The notes under the pieces are model-generated. The model was not told the origin of the DNA and did no database searches. It saw nothing but the letters and a program-made list of their open reading frames with translations. This document shows, piece after piece, positions 34,546-46,329 of a stretch of 64,000 nucleotides of DNA. The position numbers and the translations under genes are program-made. The stretch is from Shinisaurus crocodilurus. Lineage: Eukaryota; Chordata; Lepidosauria; Squamata; Shinisauridae. How positions within the stretch are numbered: the first letter of the stretch is position 1; each line of letters starts with the position of its first letter. The stretch covers positions 285,360,521 through 285,424,520 of the forward strand of contig CM037876.1 of NCBI GenBank assembly GCA_021292165.1, written 5' to 3'.

Positions 34546-35451
34546 GAGAGCACAACTTGGGGGGACTTTCAGGGGAAATGCAGTGCTAGAGGAAGGGTTA
34601 AGCACACCCTTCCCTCCTGCTCTTTCTCTGTATGAATGTGGTGTCTCCTGCAATGTACCATCTTTGAAACAGAGAAGGGACCTTTGCCTTGTCATTACAT
34701 GAAACTGCAACATGAAGTGTACTTTTGTCCATAGCGTTACGTGGTCTCTACAAACAGAACTGAAACAGTGAAATTTGTCTACTTTAGCATAAATGTAAGC
34801 AACGCTTTGAGGTTATGAATGAAACTTTCCTGGAATACATTTATGTTATGTGTGAACGGCAAAATCCTGCAAGAGTCTCATGGGTTAATCATACAGAATG
34901 TTCTGAAACAACAGAGAAAATGCAATTAGGCTTTGGGCCATAGCTAATCCACATAATGATGGAAAATGTAGCCAGGGAAAAATGCCAAGCTGCCTTAGAG
35001 TGAGTCAGAAAACAACTTTTTGCAGAAACAATTTCAAAACTAATATGATCCCATCAACAAGTACTTCAGAGTCAATAAAGTATCAAGTGCTTGAATGCAA
35101 AGCATGGGGTGGGTGGGACGATGACTAGATCTGATCTATGTGTATATTCCAATTAGAAATGATCACACAATAAGTGGGGGAAATCTCAAAAGAGGATTTA
35201 CTAAACTCTTTAGAAAGGCCTGTCTCCCATTTTGAGGACCTGGGTCCCTGCCAAGTCTCCTATGGATATGGGAGTTCATGGGGTGGCGGGGAGACAGTTC
35301 CACTCCACCCACCACCAGTTTGAGCCATAGTCCTCAGATTCCCAGTTTTCCTTTTTAAAAACAAAAAGCTAGCTCTTCTAGAACCCATGATATGAGGCAA
35401 AATGTGCAGGCATGATTCCACCCATTTGTTTCAGTGAGAAACTAGACTGAA

Positions 35452-35574
35452 TCAGGATCAAGCCTGGTTATTACTTGGATGGGAGACCCCTCCTCTAGTT
35501 TCCTGCATTGAGCAGGGGGTTGGACTCGATGGCCTTGTAGGCTCCTTCCAACTCTATGATCTATGAAATCTATG
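35452..35574 (+). mobile_element. 5S-CR1 SINE (copy 3, 5'-truncated)
   Basis: Starts within the 5S part (ggatcaagcctggttattac), then the same CR1 tail ending tctatgaaatctatg. Confidence 0.85.
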
Positions 35575-35594
35575 CTCCCACCATTCAGTGATTT

Positions 35595-35827
35595 CAGCCA
35601 ATGTGGCGTAGTGGTTAAGAGTGTTAGACTGGGACTGGGAGATCTGGGTTCTAGTCCCCGTTCGGCCATGAAACTCACTGGGTGACTTTGTGCCAGTCAC
35701 TGACTCTCAGCCTAACCTACCTCACAGGGTTGTTGTGAGGATACAATGGAGAGGAGGATTATGTAAGCCGCCTTGGGTTCCTTTCAGGAAAAAAGGCGGG
35801 GTATAAATATAATAAATAAATAAATAA
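35595..35827 (+). mobile_element. Sauria-type SINE
   Basis: Close match to 33665, including head, core and (AATA)n tail. Confidence 0.88.
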
Positions 35828-36189
35828 GTCATAGCTGTGACTGACATTTAGGAAAGCAGGAGCTAGTCATATAAACATAAATAAGTCTAAAGTGACACAC
35901 CCATTGACTGGAGAAGGAACTTTCTGCTTCATTTTAAAGCCCATTTTTGGTCTTCCCTGGAGGATGATTGCTGCCCCATAGAAAACCATTCAGAAATCTA
36001 GGAATTTAGTGCAGCTGTCATTAGTGCAGCAGTGTATCTACCCTCAAAATAAGAGGTAACAGCAATGACTGTTCATGAACTTTCTAACTTTGGTCTTCAT
36101 ATTGAAAATGTATTTGTTCCAAGTTTATAAACATTGAAACAATTACTTTGTCAATGTCATTATTATACCTCTATTGCAGGGGCTACGGC

Positions 36190-36356
36190 TGTGGCTGAGA
36201 GAATGTGGCTTATGCCAGCTCTGCAAATTAGCCCAGTGTTTGCTGATGCCACCAAATTATATAGTGTAGTTGCAACAAAAAGGGATTGCAAAGAGTTCCA
36301 AAAGGAGCACTCCAGACTGGGAGAATGGGCATTAAAATAGCAAATGCAGTTCATAG
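36190..36356 (+). mobile_element. CR1 LINE RT fragment (part 1)
   Basis: The plus strand reads VFADATKLYSVVATKRDC and LGEWALK, a decayed CR1 FADDTKL-type RT region. Continues after a nested insertion at 36557. Confidence 0.65.
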
Positions 36357-36421
36357 ATTATTTATTTATTTATTTATTACATTTATTTATCGCCCATCTG
36401 GCCGGCAAACCGGCCACCCAG
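36357..36421 (-). mobile_element. LINE/SINE tail with (TTTA)n
   Basis: (ttta)n followed by atcgcccatctggccggcaa; a reversed retroposon tail. Family not identified. Confidence 0.5.
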
Positions 36422-36556
36422 ATTTCATAGAGCTGGAAGGAGCCTACAAGGCTATCGAGTCCAACCCCCTGCTCAATGCAGGAAACTAGAAGAGGGGTCT
36501 CCCATCCAAGTAATAACTAGGCCTGCCCAGACTCTGCTTAGCTTTCCATGATCAAA
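36422..36556 (-). mobile_element. 5S-CR1 SINE (copy 4)
   Basis: Reversed CR1 tail (tagagctggaaggagcctac) joined to 5S-derived ggtctcccatccaagtaata and ctgcttagctttcc. Inserted within a CR1 LINE. Confidence 0.8.
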
Positions 36557-37182
36557 GTAAGTGTAAAGTGATGTAATGATGGGGCAAAAAATCCCAAGTT
36601 CAAGTATATGCTGATGGGATCTGAACTAGCAGTGATCGACCGAGAAAGAGATCTTTGGGTTGTCATGAATAGCTTGATGAAAATGTCGACCCAGTGTGTG
36701 GCTGCTAGGAGAAAGGTACATTCCATGTTGAGCATAAATAGGAAAGGAATCGAAAATAAAACTGCCAGTATCATACTGTCCTTATAGAAATCTATGGTGT
36801 GACCACACTTGGAATATTGTGTACAGTTTTGGTCATCGAACTTAAAAAGGATATTGTAGAGTTAGAAAAAAGTGCAGAAAGGGGCAATTAAAATGATCAC
36901 GCGGCTGGAGCAATACCCATGTAAGGGAAGGTTGCAACATCTGGAACTGTTTAGCTTAGAAAAAGGGTGAGTGAGGGGAGACATGATAGAGGTGTACAAA
37001 GTTATGCATGGTGTGGAGAAAGTGGATAGGGAGGCAATTCTCTCCCTCTCTCATAATACTAGAACCTTGGATCATCCCATGAATCTGATTGGTGGGAGAT
37101 TCAGAACAGATAAAAGGAAATACTTCACATAGTCCATAGTTAAACTATGGAATTTACTACCACAAGATGTAGTGATGGCCAC
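36557..37182 (+). mobile_element. CR1 LINE (part 2)
   Basis: Resumes with atagcttgatgaaaatgtcg and continues through the RT tail to tactaccacaagatgtagtg. It stops at atggccac, which recurs at 39778 where the same CR1 resumes. Confidence 0.8.
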
Positions 37183-37532
37183 TGGCAGATCATCAATGGG
37201 AGTGGGGAGGGCAGATCCCCGCTTGTATCCCTCCCTGCACAAAACTCCCAGCCCTAGAGATAACTCCCCATTACTATTGTTAGCACAGTGCCAGCAGGGT
37301 CCTCATTATCAGCTATCTGATGTCTCCCTGAGTCAGACCAACATATGCACAATGGAGAGCTTTGCCAAAGGACAGGAGAAGCCTTGCAGCAAGCTCTGTT
37401 CTCACGTCTTTCTTATTATTTGTTGCACAGGTGTAGAAGACACATGGATCAACTGGCACCAAGCAGGGGAGAACACTTGCCCATGCTCACCTGCCTGGAT
37501 GCCATATATGGCCTTAAATACCCCCACGAAGT

Positions 37533-37704
37533 TTCATAGATTTCGTAGATCATAGAGTTGGAAGGGGCCTACAAGGCTATCGAGTCCAACCCCCTGCTCA
37601 ATGCAGGAAACTAGAGGAGGGGTCTCCCATCCAAGTAATAACCAGGCCTGACCCTGCTTAGCTTTCCACGCTCAGACAAGCTGAGCCAGCATAAGCCACA
37701 GGCC
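37533..37704 (-). mobile_element. 5S-CR1 SINE (copy 5, long head)
   Basis: Includes the full head: on the minus strand ggcctgtggcttatgctggc, ttgtctgagcgtgg, then aaagctaagcagggtcagg. The head resembles 5S rRNA from its 5' end through box C. Confidence 0.85.
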
Positions 37705-37980
37705 AGGTTGCAGCAGATCAGAGAGACAGAAATGGGCAGGAAAGTAGAAGCCCCCAGCCAGTTACAACAGTCTGAAGGTATTGCCCACAGCCAATGGTAT
37801 TATTTTTTAAAAAATCTTTCCAGACATGCTCAGTGGAACTGGAAACTGGTGGCCATTTCTTCTCCCCTCAAGAACACGACAGAGCACTTCCCGCTGGAGT
37901 GAGGAGCAGAGCAGCACCAGCACATGTACTCTCCACCCCCCAATGAGTAAAATAAATGTTGACTTTTTTGTCCAGGAGAC

Positions 37981-37982
<2 letters not shown>

Positions 37983-38011
<29 letters not shown>
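37983..38011. repeat. (GT)n microsatellite
   Basis: About 14 GT units; a short GGC-type run follows near 38032. Confidence 0.95.
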
Positions 38012-38015
<4 letters not shown>

Positions 38016-38350
38016 GCAAACCCCAAAGGAAGCGGCGGCGGCGGCGGCAGCAGCCAGCAGGCAGGAACGTTTCTAAGGTGGGAGGGTATTTTTCCACTCC
38101 TCAGTTGAGTTGTGGAGAGGTCATGACCTGATCTTCATTGGTTCATCCCCAATGTGCCAGCCAGGATGAGGATAAAGACCAGGATCTTTCCACAGCTCAG
38201 CCCAGCTGTAGAGAGTCCTGCTTGCTAAACATATAGGCATGCTGGGCTGGGAAACTTAAACCTTCCTGCCCAGCGTGCCATGATGGGGATGAAAACACCC
38301 CCCTCAGCTGATATGCATGGATCAGTTGGGAGGAGAGGGTTCTGCAAAGG

Positions 38351-38357
38351 GTGTGTA

Positions 38358-38414
<57 letters not shown>

Positions 38415-38418
38415 GAGC
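38351..38418. repeat. (GT)n(GA)n microsatellite
   Basis: GT run followed by a GA run. Confidence 0.95.
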
Positions 38419-38430
38419 AAGCTAGCTAAA

Positions 38431-39509
38431 AGTGGGCTAGATGGAACAACTATCAGGTGGATCCACAGTTGGCTACAGAATTGGACTCAAAGAGTGCTTA
38501 TCAATGGTTCCTTCTCAAACTGGGGAGAGGTAACGAGCGGGGTACCACAGGGCTCGGTCCTGGGCCCAGTGCTCTTCAGCATTTTTATTAATGACTTGGA
38601 TCAGGAGGTACAGGGAATGCTTATCAAATTTGCAGATGACACAAAGTTGGTTGGAACAGCTAATACTCTGGAAGACAGAAACAAAATTCAAAGCGATCTT
38701 GATAGGCTGGAGTGCTGGGCCGAAAACAACAGAATGAAATTTAATAGGGATAAATGCCAAGTGCTGCACCTAAGGAAAGGAAACCAAATGCAGAGTTACA
38801 GAATGGGGGGACACTTGGCTCAACAATACTACAAGTGAGAAGAATCTTGGAATTGTGGTAGATCACAAACTGAATATGAGCCAGCAATGCAATGTGGCTG
38901 CAAAGAAGGCAAATGCTATTTTGGGCTGCATTAATAGAAGTATAGCTTCCAAATCGCATGAAGTGATAATTCCCCTTTACTCAGCACTGGTTAGGCCTCA
39001 TCTTGAGTACTGCATCCAGTTCTGGGCACCACACTTTAAGAAGGACGTAGACAAACTGGAGAGGGTTCAGAGGAGGGCAACAAGGATGATGAAGGGACTG
39101 GAAACAAGGCCCTATGAGGAGAGACTGAAAGAACTGGGCATGTTTAGCCTTCAGAAGAGGAGACTGAGGGGAGATATGACATAGCACTCTCCCAGTACTT
39201 AAAGGGTTGTCACACAGAGGAGGGCCAGGATCTCTTCTCGGTCATTCCCACGGAATAATGGGCTCAAGTTACAGGAACCCAGATTCCACCTAAACATCAG
39301 GAAAAATTTCCTGACTGTCAGAGCAATAAGACAATGGAACCAACTACCTAGGGAGGTGGTGGGCTCTCCCACTCTGGAGGCATTCAAGGTGCGGCTGGAC
39401 AGCCATCTGTCAAGGATGCTTTGACCTGGATTCCTGCATTGAGCAGGGGGTTGGACTCGATGGCCTGGTAGGCCCCTTCCAACTCTACTTTTCTATGATT
39501 CTATGATCC
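38431..39509 (+). mobile_element. CR1 LINE, 3' half, broken RT
   Basis: Encodes VTSGVPQGSVLGPVLFSIF and the catalytic FADD box (38629-38640), then [20 protein letters not shown] and a C-terminal RRLRGDM. A frameshift near 38840 and stops near 39183 break the frame. The 3' UTR ends ttccaactctact and ttctatgattctatgat. It is the least decayed CR1 here and shares its tail with the 5S-CR1 SINEs. Confidence 0.93.
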
Positions 39510-39623
39510 TAAATTGGGATCCAAGTTATCTGCACATGGAGAAAGAGAGCAACCTCTTTCTCCATGTCCAGCCTGCAGCAGTTCTTGTTGCACAGTGAAG
39601 GGGGCAGACCCCTTCCCACCATG

Positions 39624-39626
<3 letters not shown>

Positions 39627-39694
<68 letters not shown>

Positions 39695-39713
39695 GTGTGT
39701 GTGTGTGTGGGGG
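39627..39713. repeat. (GT)n(GA)n(GT)n microsatellite
   Basis: Compound dinucleotide run with a following G8. Confidence 0.95.
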
Positions 39714-39785
39714 GGGTGTATATGTATGTCCTGCCCTCCACCCCACCATTACCAGTGGGCACTAGTTGCCACTGGTAATGGCCAC

Positions 39786-40048
39786 CAACCTGGATGGCTT
39801 TAAAAGGGAATTGGACCAATTCATGGAGGGTACAGCTATCAATGCCTTCTTGTCATGATGGCTATCTGTTAGTCCAGTATTGGAGGCAGAATTCCTCTGC
39901 ATAACAATTGCTGGGAGGGAGCTATTGCACTCATGTCCTACTTGTGGGTTTTTCCACAGGCAGTTGCTTGGCCACTGTGGGAACCGAATGCTGGACTAGC
40001 TAGGCCTTTGGTCTGATTCAGCATGGCTCTTCTTGCGTTCTTAGAGAC
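39786..40048 (+). mobile_element. CR1 LINE 3' UTR (part 3)
   Basis: caacctggatggctttaaaa through ggtctgattcagcatggctc and a ttcttgcgttcttag end. It continues the CR1 that stops at 37182. Confidence 0.8.
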
Positions 40049-41859
40049 CCCTTCACTTATTATCATGAAACGGAAAAGAAACAGAACACTAAGAGTATCA
40101 TTTTCACCAGTCACGAAAAAGACCTCCAGGGATGTCCATAAACAGATTTCCCTGGGCAAGGCGTTTTACAAAACCACTGACACTGATGAAAAGGCCCTGC
40201 TGCTAGCCCTCACAGCTGATACTTTGTGAAGCAAGGAACACAGTGTATCTTAACACATACGGGGCTAACAGAGGGAGAAGCATTTCCTAAAATGGATCTT
40301 AGTGTGATGTCTGCACCCACTGCATTTTTCAGGCCACTGCATGCTCTTACACAACCCGCAAACCATGTTACTACGTTGCATGCCTCTCAAAAACCCACTT
40401 CTTGTCAAATCAATAATGGGCGAAACTGGATTTTATGTACATAACAATAGCTGGAGAATGTCTTTCTTAAATGTTGGTCTATGATTGCCTCCTTTAACAG
40501 AACTGGGACAGCTCTCCTGTAGGGCATCTATGGCTTCTCTCCAGGCATAGAACCAGTTGGTCCTGGCTGGGCTCACAGGCAGCTGACATCAACAGCACAA
40601 GAGGTGGCACATATTTTCCCAAGCACTAATCCAAGCAAGTGCGACAAGCGCCAGATAATGACGCTTCCAGTTTAGTGTCTGTACTAACTGTGGCATCCAA
40701 GTCACGCAGAGCTCAGTCATTTCATCCACACACGTCTAGCAAAATTGTCAGGGTAGACTTGAGTTGATTCAACATCTGAATTCGATGAAGTAGGTTCGGC
40801 AGCAAATTGGAACAGTTCTACCGGATGACTCTCTATGGATGGAATGGGAGCAGAAAACAATTTCTGTGCCACCATCACCACTGCAGCATAGACCTTAAAA
40901 TGAACTTTGAGCCAGGTTCGCTCTGATTCATCCTGTCTCACCAGCACCCTTTACCCCAATTTCACTAAATGACTCACAGTGTACAGCTGGAAAACACATT
41001 TGCCATGCAAAATTTGAAGTGATCCTTAGTTCCTTTTATGTTTTGTATTATGCAAGCCTGAGACATTTCTTACTCTAGACTGGGGATGGGCAGACTTCAA
41101 GCTTGTGAGGTTTATTTTGTTTTGTTTTTTTACTAGAATGTTGAGGTCTACAAAACAGAGCCAGACACAAGATGGTGTCGGGGGGGGGGGGCAGAGTCAA
41201 TTATCTCCTGTATCCCATGAACTTTACACTGGCATATATACAAAGCTACAGTGAGATACCTGAGAATAGGGATTCTTCTAACACAACACTCTAAAATAGG
41301 CCAGCAGAGTGGATTCAAAAGCAACTATTTAGTACGGTACTCCTATTTTACAGATGAGGAACACCGAGGCTGAGGGATAAATCAGCATGCCAGATATTTT
41401 TTTCTTGAAATTTTACTTGCTCTTGTTAAAATATCATGAGTCAGAAATGAGAAACCCTTGGAGATCTGTTGTGAACCACTCAGAGGTCTACTGGTAGATC
41501 TGTCTTCTGACCACCTCTGCTCTAGACATTGCTGCATACAGGGTAGAATTTGTTTCACCCCCTCCCTCCATGCCAGAAGGAACACACAGCTGCAGCTGAC
41601 AGTTCCCTGGGGCTGCAGATTCTGGCTTCTGCCATCAGCCAGAGAACCAAGGGCCACTGGGAGGCTGCGCACCCCCCACCCCGCCTCCTAGGATAAACAT
41701 CATGGCAAGGGGGAGACCAACATAGCCCCATACATCAACCACAGAAGGAGGAGAAGCTGCAGAGAGCTTGTTTCGCCCTTCCCTGCCAGCAAGGACACCT
41801 ATAAGAACTTTAAAACCAAGAACTGGTGCCTGAGTTTTACTTTTTTCCTCCTCCTTCCC

Positions 41860-41990
41860 AATCCCTTTTCTTTTTGTGTTGTGTCTTTTAGACTGTAAGC
41901 CTGAAGACAGGGACTGTCTTATTATTAATCTCTGTAAGCCACTCTGGGAGCCTTTTTTGGCTGAAGAGTGAGGTAAATAAAGGAATGTAT
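41860..41990 (+). mobile_element. Retroposon 3' tail, family uncertain
   Basis: gactgtaagcctgaagacag, ggagccttttttggctgaag and gaggtaaataaagg resemble an L2/CR1-type LINE or SINE tail. Confidence 0.5.
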
Positions 41991-42443
41991 TCTTCATGCA
42001 CATCACATTCACAAGCATGATAGATGATTAATTGTCTATCTGTCTGGCAACTAATAAGTGGAAGAGAATGAAACAGAGAAGCTAATACCTGACTAATGAA
42101 CTAATGCCTATACAGATGCTAGCTGGATCCTTCCCAGGAAGTGTAGGGTGGGTATTTATTTCTTTAAGAGATTTTTAACTTGCCTTTCAGGAAGCACTGC
42201 CCTCACAAGATGGCTTACAACAATACTACAAAAACATGAGCATAAAATTATAGTTACATACACACACATCAGTAGCAGCTAATAATTTTTAACCACGAAA
42301 TGCAGGCTAGAACAAATGAGTCCTCAGGGTTTGTTTGTTTTTAAAGCCAGCAGTGATGAAGACATATGCATCTCACTCAGGGAGGGAATTCCAAAGGAAT
42401 GGGGCCACCACTGAGAAAGCCCTATCCCTAGTACCCACTAACC

Positions 42444-42902
42444 CAGGGGTGGGCAACTGCCCAAGGTCCAGGAGCCATTTTCACCCCAGACCCGCCCTTC
42501 CCACAGGCTGCACTCTGGATCCAACCCCTGTAGGGGTTGATGTAATACAAATTTAAATTGTTTTAAATGTTTAGTAGTGAATTTTTTATGATGTTTTTAT
42601 TGTTTATATTTTATATTGTGTTTTATTGTGTTTTTATAATTGTAAACCACCCAGAGAACTTCAGCTATTGGGCGGTATAGAAATGAAACAAACATACAAG
42701 ATGGTTTGCCATCAACATTTGGCAACAAACCACTCCACAGTGGAAAAGGGTTAAATTTAGAAAGCTAAATTTGATGCTTGTAGAGCCCTGTAGTGCTACA
42801 GGTGCCTTAATTTTTTTTGGTAAAAATAATTTCACCACCGCCATATTCAGTGACACAGTGTGGGCTGCATACAGCCCATGGCCAGTGTGTTGTCCACCCC
42901 TG
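42444..42902. mobile_element. hAT-like element interrupted by a LINE tail
   Basis: Ends CAGGGGTGGGCAACTG / TTGTCCACCCCTG are inverted. An L3-like LINE tail (42545-42690) lies inside. No convincing 8-bp flank remains. Confidence 0.6.
42545..42690 (+). mobile_element. L3-like LINE 3' tail
   Basis: T-rich UTR, then accacccagagaacttcagc and tattgggcggtatagaaatg. Confidence 0.8.
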
Positions 42903-43027
42903 TAATAGCTCTTACTGGTGGGTCAAAGAGTAGGGCCTCTGATGCTTATCTTAATACCTGGGCAGGCTGGTCATACAGGTGTAGGCAATTCTTCAGATAA
43001 TGTGGTTATCTGAAGGACCATTTAGGG

Positions 43028-43163
43028 CAGGGCTCTCCAACCTTTGGTTCCCAGCTGTTGCTGGCCGACAGCTCCCAGCATACCCAGCCAGCCTAGCTAA
43101 TGGCAAGGGATTCTGGGAGCTGTAGTCCAGCAACACCTGGGGACCCAAGCTTGGAGAGCCCTG
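43028..43163. mobile_element. hAT foldback MITE (copy C), perfect TSD
   Basis: 136 bp, ends CAGGGCTCTCCAACC / TTGGAGAGCCCTG, flanked by identical octamers atttaggg (43020-43027, 43164-43171). Confidence 0.9.
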
Positions 43164-43440
43164 ATTTAGGGCTTTAAAGGCCAAAACCAGCAACTTGCAT
43201 TGGCCCCGGAAACTAAGAGGCAGGCCACATATACAATACAGAATAGCAGTAATCTGATCTGAACACCTAGCTCCCACAAGCATTCTAGCTACTGTATTCT
43301 GTACCAGTTTCAGTTTCCAAATCATCTGCAAGGGCAGCCCCATGTAGAGCGCATTGCAGAATCTAACCTGGACATAATCAAAGCATGCGCTGTGGCCAGG
43401 TCAGCTTTCTCTGGATAGGGCCTAAGTAGTCCAAAGTAGG
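43164..43440 (-). mobile_element. L3-like LINE RT C-terminal fragment
   Basis: The minus strand reads KLKLVQNTVARMLVGARCSD and LLVLAFKALNQG, matching the C-terminal region of the LINE at 51880. The copy C MITE lies at its left border. Confidence 0.65.
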
Positions 43441-43556
43441 GTAGTCAAACGGAAACTAAAAAAAATAAATCCTAATATAGGTTGTGGACCAGTCTGACCA
43501 ATATATGGAAAAATTCCTAGAACAGGAAAATATAGAGCCATTTAAGAATCATAAAA

Positions 43557-43655
43557 TGGAGAGGAAGGAGATCATGTAAGCCATCTTGGGCTCCTTGGAA
43601 TAAAAAAGGCGAGATATAAATGTAATAATAAATTAAATAAATAAATGTCCATATA
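43557..43655 (+). mobile_element. Sauria-type SINE tail
   Basis: ataaaatggagaggaaggag, ccatcttgggctccttgg and gcgagatataaatgtaataa. Confidence 0.75.
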
Positions 43656-43702
43656 TCCATATCCATATCCATATCCATCTATCTATCTATCTATCTATCT
43701 AT
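43656..43702. repeat. (TATCCA)n(TCTA)n microsatellite
   Basis: Hexanucleotide then tetranucleotide repeats. Confidence 0.9.
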
Positions 43703-43791
43703 ACACCTACACACACACACACCAGTAAACTTCACATATCTCTTGCTTGGCCAAGCCACCAAAAGTCAGCTCTAATGAAAATGATTTACAG

Positions 43792-43928
43792 CAAAGGTGG
43801 GGAATGTGTGGCCCTCCAGATATTGTTGGACTACAGCTCCCATCGGCTTCAGCCACCATGGCCAATGGTGGGGATAATGGGAGTTGGCATCCAGCAACAT
43901 CTGGAGGGCTACAGATTCCCTACCCCTG
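43792..43928. mobile_element. hAT foldback MITE, CCCTCCAGATATTG subfamily
   Basis: Ends CAAAGGTGGGGAATG / ATTCCCTACCCCTG, flanked by atttacag and acttacag (7 of 8). Central ccaccatggccaatggtggg palindrome. Confidence 0.85.
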
Positions 43929-44334
43929 ACTTACAGCATATCCATAAGATACTTCAAGGGAAAGAAGTCTCTGAATTAGGAGCCAGAGAAACAATACAGA
44001 TTTTGACCCCTATCTGGAGCACCTTCTCTTAAGAATCACTATTCCTGTGTAGCTCTAATTGGTCTTTTCACATGGCTATTTTCTGTAAAATTCAGTTAAC
44101 AGAGCACCATTTCACACATTACACAGCAACAACCTGAGTTTGCCACTGTGCAGATACTCAACAGGGATTCTGTCACAACCAATATAGTATGCCTATGTGA
44201 TAAACATTTGTTTTTCAAAGATTTCCTTCACACACACTGGCCTATTCCACCAGTGGAAGGGGAACTGCTGGTAGAATTCTTTGGGGAATTGGGGAGCCCT
44301 TCAGAGCAGATTTGGGGGGCTTGAGGGAGGCTGC

Positions 44335-44336
<2 letters not shown>

Positions 44337-44370
<34 letters not shown>
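44337..44370. repeat. (GT)n microsatellite
   Basis: About 16 GT units. Confidence 0.95.
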
Positions 44371-44373
<3 letters not shown>

Positions 44374-45234
44374 GACAGAGAAGTGCAACTCCATTTTAGA
44401 TCACTGTCAAAATCTTTTGTATGCTGGAAAATGTAATGTGAGAAAAGGCCCAAAGTGGGAATGCAGTTAATTGGCAGAGCAGATGGGTCAGGCATATTCA
44501 AACTCCACTACTACATAAGACAGCATTTATGCTTCTGAAAGGCAGAACTACAGCTACTAGTCCATCTATTCTAGAGACAAGACACTAAGAACAACATCAG
44601 TCTCAAACTTGTCTTTTCCTATAGAGTCTGGCAATGCAGTCGGATTATCTGGCCAATTTTCAAATGCTGAGGAGCCAATTCATGTTTTCTATATATTTTG
44701 GCCAAACATCTTGATTATGGCATAGAACTGTGGCCAATTTTAGGGCTGGAAACAAAATGAAGAGAAACAAACAGAGCTGAACCAAGAAATATAAGGCAGG
44801 AGCCAAGAATAGCAATCAATTTTATGTGTCAGTGTGAGAGCTGCCAGTGTGAACAGCTACGTAGAGGCTACAGACAACACCATTTTCCAGAAGGCTGCGT
44901 TGACATTACAACAGCCATATGGAGCCTAGCTGAAACACTTTCCACAATGGTGGCTGCTCTGAGCTGCAGTCTTAATAGCAGAGTGGCTTGCCATAGGGAT
45001 CCCCTGCGTAACATGGAGAGTGTCCATATAGGAAGGATAATATTCAAAAATATATCCTCTCCTAGCATCTTATTCTAGTCCCAACATCCATGCCACCACC
45101 AGCACCTGCTCAAACACATCATGCTTTATACCTGAAACTTTGAACAACTGAAACATGGAAACCGTTTCTCCGTGTGTCAGACAGAACATGTAGCTCAGTA
45201 CTGTATGAAAGTCAACAAGATTTTCAGAGGCTAA

Positions 45235-45900
45235 CGGCGCAATCCTATGGCCTTTAGACAGCATCCAGAGGGCCATAGGATCTTTTTGGAGTCCCAGCTC
45301 CAACATCAGAGCTGGGACTCCATGCTCAGAGTGCCCTCCCCCCCCCTGCAGCCGGCACAGAAAGAACTGCACCAGCTGTTTCTCTGCGGTCGCACAGTGA
45401 CCTTGGAGAAGGGCTTTATTTATTTTTATTTTATTTATTATATTTATACCCCACCTTTTTTCCTGCAAGGAACCCAAGGCGGCTTACATAGACCTCCTCC
45501 TCTCCATTTTATCCTCACAACAATCCTGTGAGGTAGGTTAGGCTGAGAGTCAGTGACTGGCCCAAAGTCACCCAGTGAGTTTCATGGCCGAGCGGGGAAT
45601 AGAACCTGAATTTCCAAGTCCCAGTCCAACACTCTCACCACTACGCCACACTTCAGTGGGTGAGGAGGGAAGTGGGGACCGGAAGAGACCGGCGGCACTG
45701 CCAAGATATGACATATCCTGGTGGCGCCTCAGTCTCCTTCCCTCCCCCACAGTTAGACAGCTGAAATTGGCCATCTAGCTGTTTTGCCGTGTGGGAGGAG
45801 CATGGAGCTGACCTTCACCTCCACACTCCTCCTGCCCTGAGTAGGATGCCCGTAATCCTCTGAGTTTGGAGGGTTATGGGCATCCCCATAGGACAGTGCC
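45235..45900 (+). mobile_element. GGCGCAATCC-family element with 4-bp TSD
   Basis: Ends CGGCGCAATCCTATGG / CCATAGGACAGTGCC are inverted and flanked by CTAA on both sides (45231-45234, 45901-45904). The TTAA-like tetranucleotide and shared GTGCAATCC ends relate it to the short piggyBac-like MITEs. It is split by a SINE at 45415. Confidence 0.7.
45415..45651 (-). mobile_element. Sauria-type SINE nested in the preceding element
   Basis: Reversed: (ttta)n tail, ggaacccaaggcggcttaca, cctgtgaggtaggttaggct, and ccaacactctcaccactacg at the head. Confidence 0.88.
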
Positions 45901-46082
45901 CTAAGACAGTGATCTTCATTAGATTGTCTTCTGTGGAAGAAGACTATAGACTGGGAACTGTCCATTTTATCTGAAATGCCCAGATCTTCAGTGGAATGTT
46001 CCGGCAAGACCCTCAAGAAAACAGGTCAGTATTTGATGGGCTGGAGTTGCAGGACTATAGATTATATAGAGTTGCAGGACTA

Positions 46083-46269
46083 TACAACAGGCCTGTGGCT
46101 CACGCTGGCTCAGCTTGTCTGAGCGTGGAAAGCTAAGCGGGGTCAGGCCTGGTTATTACTTGGATGGGAGACCCCTCCTCTAGTTTCCTGCATTGAGCAG
46201 GGGGTTGGACTCGATGGCGTTCTAGGCCCCTTCCAACTCTATGATCTATGGAATCTATGAAATCTATGA
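46083..46269 (+). mobile_element. 5S-CR1 SINE (copy 6, full head)
   Basis: ggcctgtggctcacgctggc, ttgtctgagcgtggaaagc, taagcggggtcaggcctgg, ttacttggatgggagacc, then the CR1 tail and repeated tctatgaaa. Probably the most complete copy in the window (about 187 bp). Confidence 0.88.
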
Positions 46270-46329
46270 CTAGAAGTATTTAGGATCTAAATACTCCTAA
46301 CCCCACATCTCCATCCCATCAAACCCCAT

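Larger units (their letters stand above)
37183..39777. mobile_element. 2.6-kb insertion splitting a CR1 LINE
   Basis: Flanked by identical atggccac octamers (37175-37182, 39778-39785). The ends are loosely inverted: tggcag...aatggg.gtggggagggcag on the left; the complement of ctgccctccaccccaccatt on the right. It carries a 5S-CR1 SINE, another CR1 and several microsatellites. The 8-bp duplication suggests a hAT-type insertion; no transposase is seen. Confidence 0.45.

Noticed and set aside
38317..39184. Reverse-transcriptase ORFs as functional genes
   Set aside because: They are CR1 LINE pieces with a frameshift and stops; the amino-terminal part of the first ORF is only a GT/GA microsatellite.
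34477..39819. ORFs with THTHTH, CVCVCV and RERERE runs
   Set aside because: They are translated dinucleotide microsatellites.
46083..46185. 5S rRNA gene
   Set aside because: Box A and box C are present, but the 3' third of 5S is missing and replaced by a CR1 tail; six copies share that junction.
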